A stretch of 64,000 bases of DNA, from assembly GCF_038593855.1 (NCBI RefSeq), contig NZ_CP151996.1, positions 1,302,001 through 1,366,000 of the forward strand, written 5' to 3'. Under the pieces are notes generated by a model. It saw only the letters and a list, made by a program, of their open reading frames with translations. It was not told where the DNA came from and ran no database searches. Below, in pieces: positions 50,481 to 59,656 of the stretch; position 1 is the first letter of the stretch; each line of letters opens with the position of its first letter. The DNA is from Lysinibacillus sp. FSL M8-0337. GTDB taxonomy: Bacteria; Bacillota; Bacilli; Bacillales_A; Planococcaceae. The position numbers were made by a program, and so were the translations under genes.

Positions 50481-51347
50481 GTGGAAAATGTAATTGAGTT
50501 AAAAAACGTAACTAAGCATTTTAAAGGTTTTTCAGTGAAAAATATTGATTTACAAGTAAAGCAAGGGTTTGTAACAGGATTTATAGGGGCAAATGGGGCT
50601 GGGAAATCGACAACGATAAAGATGATGATGAATTTATTAAAGGCAGATGCAGGGGAAGTGAAGGTTTTTGGGTTAGACTACAAGACCCATGAGAAGGCAA
50701 TCAAGGAACGCATTGGGTTTGTATATGATGGCAATATATTTTTTGAAGGGCTCAACTTAAAAGATATCAAGCGTATTGTTGCACCGGCTTATAAAAATTG
50801 GGATGATACATTATTTTATCACTATGTGGAACAATTCGAACTACCGATGAATAAAGCAGTGAAAACTTTCTCAAAAGGAATGCAAATGAAGGCTTCGTTG
50901 GCGATAGCCTTATCACATCATGCCGAGCTAATACTCATGGATGAGCCAACAGCAGGTTTAGATCCAATTTTTAGACGGGAACTGTTGAATCTCTTACAAG
51001 AGTTAATGATTGATGGGAATCGTACTATTTTCTTTTCCACGCATATTACCACAGACTTAAATCGAATTGCAGATTATATAGCTTTTATACAAAAAGGACA
51101 ATTAGTGTTTAATAAGTCCATTCATGATGTTACAGAAAACTATGCTATTGTAAAAGGAAGAGTGGATCTGCTGGATCGAGATACAGAACAAGCCTTTGTA
51201 CACATTCATCGTGCAACTACAGGTTTTGAAGCATTAACGGATAATATTAGCGCAGTGAAAAATATTTTCGGGGAGTCCGTTATCATTGACCCAGCATCAT
51301 TGGAAGATATTATGTATTACATGAAAGGGAGAGAAAGCTATGTTTAA
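50481..51347 (+). CDS. ABC transporter ATP-binding protein
   Basis: This 288-residue ATPase has Walker A GANGAGKSTT (near residues 37-46), a signature region FSKGMQMKASLA, Walker B LILMDEPTAGLD, and the H-loop FFSTHIT. The C-terminal 70 residues are an extra domain typical of YtrB/BcrA/PmtA-type subunits. GTG start, five bases after the GntR stop. Together with the next gene it forms an ABC-2 exporter, likely for a peptide, antibiotic or lipid; the substrate is unknown. Confidence 0.9.
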   Translation: MENVIELKNVTKHFKGFSVKNIDLQVKQGFVTGFIGANGAGKSTTIKMMMNLLKADAGEVKVFGLDYKTHEKAIKERIGFVYDGNIFFEGLNLKDIKRIVAPAYKNWDDTLFYHYVEQFELPMNKAVKTFSKGMQMKASLAIALSHHAELILMDEPTAGLDPIFRRELLNLLQELMIDGNRTIFFSTHITTDLNRIADYIAFIQKGQLVFNKSIHDVTENYAIVKGRVDLLDRDTEQAFVHIHRATTGFEALTDNISAVKNIFGESVIIDPASLEDIMYYMKGRESYV

Positions 51348-51945
51348 TTTAATCTGGCGCGATGTAATCATGCAAAAAAAGCTACTCTTAACGTTTATTC
51401 CTTTTATAGCATTCTTTATTTTTATGGATTCGCATCCTGCTCTTATCTTTTTAGTAGCTAGTATTTTTATTCCTTTTAATGCTTATGCTTACGATGAAAA
51501 AGCAGAAACAAATATACTATTAAATTCTTTACCATACACACGTAAAGAAATTATTGCTTCACGCTATCTTGGAGCACTAGTTTATATGATTTTATCCATT
51601 GCCGTGACAAGCTTAGCATTAATGGTCTTTAATAAAACGTTTTCACTAACGGATATCGCAATTTCTGTAGGGTTATTTATATTATTTGTTTCCCTTACTT
51701 TGCCAATGTTTTATATATTTAAACCAGGTTATATCACAATGGTTATTATGATTAGTTTCATCCTTTTAGCAGGTATAGGACCGTCTATTGTTATCTTTTT
51801 AGCTGAACATTTAACAGCCATAACGGATTTTATTATCCACTTATCCATTACAACAATTTATATAGCTGCAACAGTGGTGATTTTGCTAGTATTTTTACTT
51901 TCGTGGGGTATTACTACAGCAATTTACCAACGAAAAGCATTTTAA
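51340..51945 (+). CDS. ABC-2 type permease
   Basis: This 201-residue membrane protein overlaps the ATPase gene by eight bases and has about six helices (LLTFIPFIAFFIFMD, ALIFLVASIFIPFNA, MILSIAVTSLALMVF and others). The motif ETNILLNSLPYTRKEIIASR is typical of ABC2_membrane_5 permeases such as PmtB in the staphylococcal phenol-soluble-modulin exporter, whose operon also starts with a GntR regulator. Confidence 0.85.
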   Translation: MFNLIWRDVIMQKKLLLTFIPFIAFFIFMDSHPALIFLVASIFIPFNAYAYDEKAETNILLNSLPYTRKEIIASRYLGALVYMILSIAVTSLALMVFNKTFSLTDIAISVGLFILFVSLTLPMFYIFKPGYITMVIMISFILLAGIGPSIVIFLAEHLTAITDFIIHLSITTIYIAATVVILLVFLLSWGITTAIYQRKAF

Positions 51946-52010
51946 TCGATGTCCTGCTTCGTTCACCGATTTCAGCACGGCAAATTATACAACATAAAGG
52001 GGAATTAGCT

Positions 52011-52868
52011 TTGTACTATTATGTAATTGATGCTTTTACAGAGATAAAGTTTGGCGGAAATCCGGCAGGCGTAGTGATTTATGAACATTTAAACGAAGAA
52101 TTTATGCAAAAGTTTGCTGCGGAGGTTCGCTTTTCAGAAACAGCCTTTATTAAAAAAATAGACAATAATCATTTTGATATAAAATTTTTCACACCAACTT
52201 CCCAAGTAGCACTGTGTGGCCATGCTACAATAGCCTCCTTTAAAGCGCTATTGGACTGTCAAGCGATTGAAGATAACCATACTTACTATATGAAAACACT
52301 GGCGGGCACACTGGCTGTTGAAGTGAATCAATCATTTTTTATGATGGAGCAAGCTGAACCAAGACTCGGAAAAATCTTTGATGATTATGATAAGCTGTCT
52401 ACTCTTTTTAATATGGATAAAGAGCAAATTGGCGATAACCATTTTAAACTAGTGCCTCAAGCTGTAAGCACTGGGCTTTGGGATATTATGCTTCCAATCA
52501 AAACAAAAGATGCATTATACGCGTTAAACCCTGATTTTAATGCCCTTACGCAATATGCCAAACGCCATAACATAGGAGGCGTTCATGCATTTACACTGGA
52601 CACAGATAGTGGAATAGCAGAGAGTAGAAACTTTTGCCCGCTCTATGGGATTGATGAAGAAGCAGCAACAGGGACTTCCAATGGTGCATTAACGTATTAT
52701 CTTCTTCATAATCGCGTGCTAACGAAATTTAATGAAGAATTCACGTTTTTGCAAGGCTATAGCATGGGCAGACCTTCTACCATTATCACTAAATTAATAC
52801 ATAATAATGATCCAAGAGTGATGGTGGGAGGAAATGCCATAATCTTGACAAAAGGCGAATTATACTAG
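52011..52868 (+). CDS. PhzF-family isomerase/epimerase-like protein
   Basis: TTG 52011, eight bases after AAAGGGGA, gives 285 residues. Signature segments of the PhzF diaminopimelate-epimerase-like fold are VIDAFTEIKFGGNPAGVV near the N terminus, TPTSQVALCGHATIAS with the conserved CGHAT, and EEAATGTSNGALTYYLL in the C-terminal half. The catalytic glutamate of PhzF (SET context) may be the E in VRFSETAFI. The substrate is unknown; it is not part of a phenazine cluster. Confidence 0.88.
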   Translation: MYYYVIDAFTEIKFGGNPAGVVIYEHLNEEFMQKFAAEVRFSETAFIKKIDNNHFDIKFFTPTSQVALCGHATIASFKALLDCQAIEDNHTYYMKTLAGTLAVEVNQSFFMMEQAEPRLGKIFDDYDKLSTLFNMDKEQIGDNHFKLVPQAVSTGLWDIMLPIKTKDALYALNPDFNALTQYAKRHNIGGVHAFTLDTDSGIAESRNFCPLYGIDEEAATGTSNGALTYYLLHNRVLTKFNEEFTFLQGYSMGRPSTIITKLIHNNDPRVMVGGNAIILTKGELY

Positions 52869-52982
52869 ACAACACTACTAAAAAACTCCTTGGGCAGGAC
52901 AAATTCTTCACTTTATTAAAAGGGGAAATCTCGGTAGAAGTTTGCAAATTAGCATGGATTTTCAATAAGTCCCTGTCGTAGC

Positions 52983-53025
52983 AAAAAAGTGTTAGAATTG
53001 CCGGCAGTTATCCTAACACTTTTTC
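52983..53025. terminator. bidirectional terminator between convergent genes
   Basis: AAAAGTGTTAG and CTAACACTTTTT pair with an interrupted inner part (GCCGGC), between PhzF (plus) and DinB (minus). Confidence 0.8.
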
Positions 53026-53042
53026 ATCATTTTTAAATTGCG

Positions 53043-53546
53043 TTACATTTGTGGGGCATCCATACCAAAGTTTGCCCATTCCTCTTTTGAAGGGCCATAA
53101 ATGCCTGGAACGTTTAAACCAGCCTGTCGCATAAGAACGCTCATTTGCCCGCGATGGTGACTTTGATGTTGCATTAAAAACAATAATAGTGATCCATTCG
53201 GTATTTCTTGGCCTAGAAATTGTATATATTCCGTCATTGTCTTGTCTTTCCATTGCGTTGTTAATGCATGGATAAATGCACTACTAGCTTGGTGATAACA
53301 GTCTGCTATATAATGAGCCGAGGTAGGGACGGGATAATCGACTGTTGGAGCTTCAAACGTTAAGTTTGTATTGGATGTAATAATATGAATAGCAGTTACA
53401 GTATGCCAAGCAATGCGTCCTAAAGTCCAATTATCTGATGTGATGGTTTGTGTAAGGGATTGGTCCGTCAGCGTGTTGAGGTATTTTTGTGTGGCACTCG
53501 CTTCAAATGCCCAAGATTGTATAAAATGGTCTACAGTTTGGAACAT
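53043..53546 (-). CDS. DinB-family protein
   Basis: This 167-residue protein is a four-helix DinB/YfiT-type metal-binding protein. Metal-ligand histidines are seen in TLGRIAWHTVTAI and in QHQSHHRGQMSVLMRQAG near the C terminus. Such proteins include thiol S-transferases (bacillithiol-dependent in Firmicutes). ATG 53546 follows GGAGGG; an upstream extension to 53606 lacks a site. Confidence 0.87.
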   Translation of the reverse strand: MFQTVDHFIQSWAFEASATQKYLNTLTDQSLTQTITSDNWTLGRIAWHTVTAIHIITSNTNLTFEAPTVDYPVPTSAHYIADCYHQASSAFIHALTTQWKDKTMTEYIQFLGQEIPNGSLLLFLMQHQSHHRGQMSVLMRQAGLNVPGIYGPSKEEWANFGMDAPQM

Positions 53547-53637
53547 TAAAACCCTCCTAAAATATAGTTTTATTTCTATACATATCAATTTTATCCTCGA
53601 TTGCATGAAATAACATTATGTTTTTATAAATAATTAA

Positions 53638-53672
53638 AAACCAGCTCGATTGATGATTTGAGCTGGTTTTTT
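53638..53672. terminator. bidirectional terminator
   Basis: AACCAGCTC and GAGCTGGTT pair around a 12-base loop with A-run before and T-run after. On the minus strand it ends the small lipoprotein transcript. Confidence 0.82.
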
Positions 53673-53700
53673 GGTTACTGTTCTTGCATTATAGGAGAAG

Positions 53701-53868
53701 TTATTCTTTTGATGTGTCTTCTGTTTTATTGTGATCTTGCATATGTTCTTTGTGTGTAGATGGTGCTTCCGTATCATTGGGCTCTGTTTTATCTTTTGAT
53801 GTACCACATCCAAATAATAGTCCTGTTGCTAGAATTGCTGTAAATGTACCGATAAATAATTTTTTCAT
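53701..53868 (-). CDS. small lipoprotein (55 aa)
   Basis: ATG 53868 follows GAGGTGAATG. The product begins MKKLFIGTFTAILATGLLFG and then C at position 21, a lipobox (LLFGC), so it is a lipoprotein. The mature part (about 35 residues) is short, highly hydrophilic and rich in acidic, threonine and histidine residues (EAPSTHKEHMQDHNK), perhaps able to bind metal. Below common gene-calling length; function unknown. Confidence 0.75.
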   Translation of the reverse strand: MKKLFIGTFTAILATGLLFGCGTSKDKTEPNDTEAPSTHKEHMQDHNKTEDTSKE

Positions 53869-54235
53869 TCATTCACCTCATAATGTTTATACTTTTATTC
53901 TTGCCCTATTTTTTTACTTCATACATCGTTGCTTTGCAAAAAGATTACCGAGATTCTATTGTGTATATTGATGGTTTGTCAGGAGAAATATTATTCAAAG
54001 TTTTAGAAACAGAAAATGGCTAAAAAAGCTATATTTTAAAGTGCGTTTTACAAAAAGAGGCATTTGACAACTAACAGTTTATAGCTATTTGAAATCCTTC
54101 TATGCTAAGAACATGACAAGCAAACTGTTAGAGCTAGTAATAATGTGAGAGATTAATTGATAATGAATATCCATAATTGTATAATTTAACGAAAATAAGA
54201 GGAGAAGTCGTTATTACTATACTGGGGGAATCAAT
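53869..54235. other. intergenic region upstream of the EAL gene
   Basis: No gene is supported in these 367 bases. A TATAAT-like -10 near 54179 could serve the EAL gene. The rest is AT-rich. Confidence 0.4.
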
Positions 54236-55225
54236 ATGCCTTGTAAAAGCTGCTTAGTTTTAGAGTTACAGTTTGACATACAGTTAAAGGGACAACAAAA
54301 TCTATCACTGATGGAAAAGGTAGTCAATTATTTTAAAAGAAGAGGCTTGTTGATTTCGGTAAAGGATGATTTTTTTATTATTCAAGAGTCAGGCGTCAGG
54401 GAGTTGCTTGATTTTTGCCATGATTATATGGATTTAGCGCAAGTTTATTTTCGTTTTGACAATAGAACGTGGCAACCTATTACAGAAATCGAGCCGATTT
54501 TAGAGATGAAGTGGATTGATGAAGTAATCAGGAAGAAATCTGTTATTAGCTTCTCTCAACCGATTATCGATGCAAATGAAGAAATTTATGCTTATGAAAT
54601 ATTATCTAGGTTTCCAAGAGAGGATGGTTCTCTAATCTATCCTAATGAAATTTTTACTGCTGCGAGAAGTCGTGGACGGTTATATGCTCTAGATCGCATA
54701 TGTAGAATGGCGGCAGTGCGCTATTCAGCAGTATTAAAGAAAAAGACATTTATAAACTTTATTCCCACGTCTATTTATTCCCCAGAGTTTTGTTTACAAA
54801 CAACAGTACAATTAGCAAATCAATTAGGCATTGATCCGAATCAGTTTGTTTTTGAAGTAGTCGAATCAGACAAAGTCGATGACATTGAGCATTTAAAATC
54901 AATTCTCAATTACTATAAACAAAAGGGCTTTCAATATGCCTTGGATGATGTTGGGGAAGGGTACAACACGCTGGAAATGCTTGCAGACTTAAAGCCTCAA
55001 TATATGAAATTGGACATCAAATATGTTCAAGGTGTTAGCGGAAATAGTGAAAAGCAAGCAGTAGCCAAGCAGTTTTTAGCGAAGGCCTTTGAAGTGAATG
55101 CGATTCCGTTAGCAGAAGGTATTGAGAGCAGAGCGGATTTTGAATGGTTAAAGGAAAATGGCTATCAGCTTTTTCAAGGTTACCTCTTTGGAAAACCGAG
55201 CATACATCCTCAACGGAAACTGTAA
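54236..55225 (+). CDS. EAL-domain cyclic-di-GMP phosphodiesterase
   Basis: This 329-residue cytoplasmic protein has an unassigned N-terminal part (1-95) and an EAL domain near 100-325. The EAL motif itself reads YEILSRF. The other catalytic positions appear conserved: N in FINFIPTSIYS, E in FVFEVVESDKV, the DD pair in YALDDVGEGYNT, K in YMKLDIKYV, E in PLAEGIES, and Q in LFQGYLFGKP. It could therefore be active, although E-I-L and DDVG are unusual variants. AGGGGGAAT-type ribosome site upstream. Confidence 0.87.
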   Translation: MPCKSCLVLELQFDIQLKGQQNLSLMEKVVNYFKRRGLLISVKDDFFIIQESGVRELLDFCHDYMDLAQVYFRFDNRTWQPITEIEPILEMKWIDEVIRKKSVISFSQPIIDANEEIYAYEILSRFPREDGSLIYPNEIFTAARSRGRLYALDRICRMAAVRYSAVLKKKTFINFIPTSIYSPEFCLQTTVQLANQLGIDPNQFVFEVVESDKVDDIEHLKSILNYYKQKGFQYALDDVGEGYNTLEMLADLKPQYMKLDIKYVQGVSGNSEKQAVAKQFLAKAFEVNAIPLAEGIESRADFEWLKENGYQLFQGYLFGKPSIHPQRKL

Positions 55226-55325
55226 AAACATAAACAACAATATCTTGAATGAAGCTTATCTTGTACAAGCTTTTGTTCAAGGTATTTTTTTTGCATTTTT
55301 TAGCTTCTTTATTATTTGCAAATTT

Positions 55326-55393
55326 TTGTACAGCAGTTGTATACTTGTTGTAGAATTCTTGTATAATATAAAACTGGATTACTTATACAAGAA
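55326..55393 (+). promoter_or_regulatory. carotenoid operon promoter with four 11 bp-spaced TTGTANA repeats
   Basis: TTGTACA (55326), TTGTATA (55337), TTGTAGA (55348) and TTGTATA (55359) stand at an exact 11 bp period; the last overlaps a TATAAT -10 (55362-55367). An inverted copy lies at 55383-55393 and pairs with 55356-55366 over 11 bases. The 11 bp direct-repeat layout with a TGTACA-like core is that described for CarH/LitR MerR-type operators. Confidence 0.72.
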
Positions 55394-55455
55394 CGTGACC
55401 ATTTAAAACAACTTTGCAAATACTAGCTAACTTAAGGATATAGGGAGGTTTTATG

Positions 55456-57036
55456 ATGAAAAAGAACAAAGAAATCATTATTGTCGGAGCTGGCCCGGGT
55501 GGGTTAGCATCAGCGATGTTGCTAACTGCAAAGGGTTTCAATGTAAAAGTATTTGAGAAAAAGAATTATATTGGTGGGAGAACGAGCGAAATACAGCTAG
55601 GCGAATACAAGTTTGATATGGGCCCTACATTTTTAAATATGCTATATATTGTAGAAGAGATTTTTGAACTTACTGGAAGAAATATTCATGATTACATAGA
55701 GCTAATTGACTTGAATCCTATGTATGAGCTGATTTTTAGTGATAAAAAAATTAAAATGACACGTGACAGAAACGAAATGATTCGCCAAATAAATGAGCTT
55801 TTCCCGGGAAATGAAGGAAGCTATGAGCGATATATGAAGGAAACAAATCGCAAATTAGAAAAATTAGCCCCTGTTTTACAAACGAGTATGAATCGCTTTA
55901 CAGATTTACTTCAACCAAAGGTTTTAAAAGCATTAGGAGAGCTAGAAGTCGGTAAATCTTTAATTGATACATTATCGCGCTATTATAAACAAGAAGAATT
56001 ACAGCTTGCGTTTACTTTCCAAGCGAAGTATCTTGGTATGTCTCCTTGGGAAAGTCCAGGTGCCTTTTCGATCCTCTCTTATATTGAGCATGCCTATGGC
56101 GTGTATCATGTTAAAGGTGGCTTGAACAAGTTAACACAAGCGATGGCTAAAGTTGTACGTGAAAATAATGGAGAAATTTTTACAGGCATTGGTGTATCAA
56201 AATTATGGTTAGAAGGACGTAAAGTAAGAGGTGTTATTTTAGAAAATGGTGAAAAAGTTGCGGCTGATGATGTCATTATTAACGGAGACTTTGCTCATGC
56301 CATGACGAATCTAGTAGAACCAGGTGTACTAAAAAAATATTCGAAGGAAAAGTTAGACAAGAAAAAATACTCTTGTTCAACATTTATGTTATATCTAGGT
56401 GTCAATAAAACATTTGATTTGCCACACCATACAATTTGGTTTGCTGAGGACTATCGTCAAAATGTGGAAGATATTACAAATGCCAAAATATTATCAGACG
56501 ACCCTTCCATTTATATCCAAAATGCTGTGGTGACTGATCCAACAGTTGCACCACAAGGGAAATCAACGCTATATATTCTTGCACCTGTACCGAATAACTT
56601 TAGTAATATCGAATGGGAGAAATGTGAAAAAGACTATCGTGATATGTTAATAGGAATGCTTGAACAGAAACTTGGGATTGATAATCTTGCACAATATATT
56701 GAAGAAGAAAAAATGATTTCGCCAAGAGGTTGGGAAGAGGAAATTGATGTATATAAAGGGGCGACCTTTAATCTAGGACATCAGTTAACACAAATGCTAA
56801 CATTCCGTCCTCATAATAAATTTGAAGAGTTGGATCATTGCTGGCTAGTAGGAGGAGGTACGCATCCAGGAAGTGGATTACCTATTATTTTAGAGTCGGC
56901 ACGTATTACGGCAAATGGTATTTTAAGAAAAGAGAAGATGACGGAATTCGCTATAAAGCCATTACCAAAAGTAGAACTCTTTGACCCTAAAATGCCAAAA
57001 GGACATGGTAACGGAATCGATGCGGTACAAATTTAA
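55456..57036 (+). CDS. phytoene/diapophytoene desaturase (CrtN/CrtI family)
   Basis: This flavoprotein of about 526 residues introduces double bonds into the C30 or C40 carotene chain. The N terminus has the FAD-binding GxGxxG (IIIVGAGPGGLASAMLL) and KVFEKKNYIGGRTSE; FDMGPTFLNM and the C-terminal FAD motif WLVGGGTHPGSGLPIILES are typical. It resembles staphylococcal CrtN along its length (YSCSTFMLYLGV, DDPSIYIQNAVVTDP). Second ATG at 55456 has the better spacing to AGGGAGG. First gene of a five-gene operon. Confidence 0.88.
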   Translation: MKKNKEIIIVGAGPGGLASAMLLTAKGFNVKVFEKKNYIGGRTSEIQLGEYKFDMGPTFLNMLYIVEEIFELTGRNIHDYIELIDLNPMYELIFSDKKIKMTRDRNEMIRQINELFPGNEGSYERYMKETNRKLEKLAPVLQTSMNRFTDLLQPKVLKALGELEVGKSLIDTLSRYYKQEELQLAFTFQAKYLGMSPWESPGAFSILSYIEHAYGVYHVKGGLNKLTQAMAKVVRENNGEIFTGIGVSKLWLEGRKVRGVILENGEKVAADDVIINGDFAHAMTNLVEPGVLKKYSKEKLDKKKYSCSTFMLYLGVNKTFDLPHHTIWFAEDYRQNVEDITNAKILSDDPSIYIQNAVVTDPTVAPQGKSTLYILAPVPNNFSNIEWEKCEKDYRDMLIGMLEQKLGIDNLAQYIEEEKMISPRGWEEEIDVYKGATFNLGHQLTQMLTFRPHNKFEELDHCWLVGGGTHPGSGLPIILESARITANGILRKEKMTEFAIKPLPKVELFDPKMPKGHGNGIDAVQI

Positions 57037-57156
57037 TGATAAATCTAGTAATCTAGCGTTTTCCTTTCATCGCACCGGAGTAATGTCTAAGGATTAAGTT
57101 CATAAGGTTAGTATGAATCTTTTTAAAAATACAAAAAGGTGGGGTAGCACAACTTT

Positions 57157-57903
57157 ATGAGATGGCAACATCATATTTTTTATTTTTTTCTTATTTGGTA
57201 TAGCTTCGGTGTGATTTTAGTAGGGTTTAATCTATTGCCAACATGGCTTGAATGGGCAAACAGTGTCTTTATTATCACAGCGGGTGTGCTTGGGGTTATT
57301 TATTTTTTTAGGGGATTTGGCGCAATTTATGGTGTGAGTATTAGTACACTCATTTTTATCACAACGTTTATTGTCGAATATTTAGGATCTACCCATTCCA
57401 TTCTTTTTGGCTCTTATCATTATACGCAATATTTCGAACCTAATCTTTTTGGCGTGCCTATTGCAATCGGTTTCGCTTGGATTATGGTGATTGCCACTTC
57501 CCATGCGATAGTGCATATTGTTCGTCTACCAAATAGGTGGATTCGCTCTATTATTGCGAGTCTATTAGCGGTGGTGTTTGATTTAGTACTTGATCCTGTT
57601 TCCTTTAAAGTCAAAGAATATTGGGTATGGGAACAGGGCGGGTATTATTATGACATTCCATTTACCAATTTTCTTGGCTGGTTTTTAACTGCTTTGGTTT
57701 TACATATCGTCATAGGGCTCTTTGGCAACTTGCTAAACGTAGATAAGCAGTGGCAACAACGAATGGTCCTTTTATATAGCTTAATGATTTGTATGTTTGC
57801 ATTTATCGCCCTGTTAAACAAACTCTATTTAGCAGCAATCATTCCAGTAATCGTTTTAGCTATCCTACTTGTAACTATGAAGCGAGATGAACATTATGTT
57901 TGA
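57157..57903 (+). CDS. CruF-like carotenoid biosynthesis membrane protein (DUF422)
   Basis: This 248-residue protein has about seven membrane helices and DUF422 features: FIVEYLGSTHSILFGSYHY, DLVLDPVSFKVKEYWVWEQG, YYYDIPFTNFLGWFLTALV. The family includes CruF carotenoid 1',2'-hydratases that add water to the acyclic chain end. Its presence suggests hydroxylated carotenoid end groups. It follows the desaturase by 120 bases and overlaps the acyltransferase gene. Confidence 0.8.
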   Translation: MRWQHHIFYFFLIWYSFGVILVGFNLLPTWLEWANSVFIITAGVLGVIYFFRGFGAIYGVSISTLIFITTFIVEYLGSTHSILFGSYHYTQYFEPNLFGVPIAIGFAWIMVIATSHAIVHIVRLPNRWIRSIIASLLAVVFDLVLDPVSFKVKEYWVWEQGGYYYDIPFTNFLGWFLTALVLHIVIGLFGNLLNVDKQWQQRMVLLYSLMICMFAFIALLNKLYLAAIIPVIVLAILLVTMKRDEHYV

Positions 57904-58546
57904 AGCAAAAAAAAGTAAAGTGGCTGCTTGGATGTTTCACCTCGTGCAACAAAGGTTATTAACTCGCTATTTTCATAAAATTTGGCTTGCTATAGAGGAG
58001 CCCTTGCCAAAAAATGCCCTTTTTATTGCGAATCATAGTAGCTGGTGGGATGGACTTATATTTTTTCAACTGGAAAAGCGACAGAAAGTACCGCCAATTT
58101 ATATGATGACGCATGAAGATGGCATAAAACAAGTACCGATTTTTAAATGGATCGGTGCTTTTTCTGTCAATCCACATAGTGCAAAACATGTGATGCAATC
58201 GCTCCGTTATGCACAAATGTTATTAAATGAAGAAAAAAGTGTTGCCTTGTTTCCACAAGGGGCAGAGGTTCATTTAGAAGCACGCCCATTACAATTTCAA
58301 AAAGGGGCCGCTTTTTTAGCGGGAAAATCTCCTCGAATACCTGTTATTCCAGTCACGATATACTATACTTTTCGCCATATGATGAAGGGGGAAGTATGGA
58401 TTTCTATCGGAGGTCCCATCGAGATAGAAGGAAAAAACAATGAAAATCTTACACAGCATTTTGAGGAAATCATGACAGCCCAATTGAATTCGTTGAAGCA
58501 AGATGTAGTTACAAATCACTACGAAAAATATATCAATATATTATGA
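57896..58546 (+). CDS. PlsC-type acyltransferase of the carotenoid operon
   Basis: The 216-residue protein has the 1-acylglycerol-3-phosphate acyltransferase motifs: NHSSWWDGL (HX4D variant), GAFSVNP, and FPQGAEVHL for FPEGTRS. The start is either ATG 57887 or ATG 57896; both overlap the CruF-like gene. In staphyloxanthin-type pathways a different acyltransferase (CrtO) esterifies the sugar; this protein may play that part here, an inference from the operon. Confidence 0.8.
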   Translation: MFEAKKSKVAAWMFHLVQQRLLTRYFHKIWLAIEEPLPKNALFIANHSSWWDGLIFFQLEKRQKVPPIYMMTHEDGIKQVPIFKWIGAFSVNPHSAKHVMQSLRYAQMLLNEEKSVALFPQGAEVHLEARPLQFQKGAAFLAGKSPRIPVIPVTIYYTFRHMMKGEVWISIGGPIEIEGKNNENLTQHFEEIMTAQLNSLKQDVVTNHYEKYINIL

Positions 58547-58555
58547 GGTGTGAAT

Positions 58556-59656
58556 TTGATTATTTTAATGAGCATCTTACTAGGTTTTTGCATATGGACG
58601 ATTATAAATCTTACTTTCTTACCTAACTTAAAAAGTGACTTCACCTTGCATGAATATCCCTTGATTTCAGTCTTAGTGCCGATGAGAAATGAAGCAAGAA
58701 ATGTGCAAAAATGTATTGCCATGCTGAAAAATATTCGCTATGAAAATATAGAAATAATAATTTATGAAGATCAATCGACTGATAGCACATATTCATTATT
58801 ACTTCAAGAAATTGGGGATGATACTAGATTTCAAGTTATTCGTGGCGAACCATTAAAGGAAGGCTGGATTGGAAAAGTACACGCCTGTTATCAGCTCCGT
58901 CAACATGCACATGGTCGTTTCTTAGCTTTTATCGATGCAGATGTGACACTTCATCAACATACGCTTACTTATGCAATAGCAAGAGCTAAACAATACAATG
59001 CGTCACTAGTTACAGGGTTTCCAAAATTCTATTATACAAATTGGCTTGATAAAATGCTTATTCCAATGATGCATTTTATTGTCTATTTCCATTTACCAAT
59101 TGCTCTTGCAAACTATACCAAAATTCAGGCTACCACAGCTGCAAATGGAGCATTTATGTTTTTTGAAACGGCAAGTTATGACCATGTAGGCGGACATGCG
59201 GCAGTAAAAAGCTCTTTAGTAGAAGATATACATATTGCACAAAGGCTGAAACGGCATGGCTATCGTGTATTACTGACCAATGTTACGGATTGTGTGCATT
59301 GTCATATGTATGAAACGAGTAAAGAGACGTGGGAAGGTTTTTCTAAAAATATTTTTGTAGGAATTGGTCGATCGATCCCAATGGCAATGGGCTTAACATT
59401 ATTTTATTCGCTATTGTATATCGTGCCATTGATCTTTGGTGTGTATGGTGTGACGACATGGCAACCACTTTTCATACTTCCTTTTATTATCACAGTTATA
59501 CACAAAATGATTTGTGATATAGCAAGTAAAACACCAATCGTTTATAGTTTGGGTATTTCGGGGTCTGTTGTGGCGTTGTTATGTATTTTATGGCGTTCAG
59601 TTGTGTTATCGAAAACAGGGGGAGCTTATACTTGGAAAGGCAGGTCTTATAAATGA
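58556..59656 (+). CDS. family 2 glycosyltransferase (CrtQ-like)
   Basis: This protein of about 366 residues has an N-terminal membrane helix, a GT-A domain with PLISVLVPMRNEARNVQKCI, YEDQSTDSTYS, FIDADVTLH (DxD) and VEDIHIAQRLKRHGYR (ED and RxxR-type), and C-terminal helices near 265-345. It resembles CrtQ, which glycosylates the carotenoid acid. The likely start is TTG 58556, five bases after GAGGTG; GTG 58550 overlaps the site. Confidence 0.83.
   Translation: MIILMSILLGFCIWTIINLTFLPNLKSDFTLHEYPLISVLVPMRNEARNVQKCIAMLKNIRYENIEIIIYEDQSTDSTYSLLLQEIGDDTRFQVIRGEPLKEGWIGKVHACYQLRQHAHGRFLAFIDADVTLHQHTLTYAIARAKQYNASLVTGFPKFYYTNWLDKMLIPMMHFIVYFHLPIALANYTKIQATTAANGAFMFFETASYDHVGGHAAVKSSLVEDIHIAQRLKRHGYRVLLTNVTDCVHCHMYETSKETWEGFSKNIFVGIGRSIPMAMGLTLFYSLLYIVPLIFGVYGVTTWQPLFILPFIITVIHKMICDIASKTPIVYSLGISGSVVALLCILWRSVVLSKTGGAYTWKGRSYK

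Noticed and set aside
53750..53971. Plus-strand ORF of 73 residues
   Set aside because: It is the antisense shadow of the small lipoprotein gene (53701-53868), which has a ribosome site and a lipobox.
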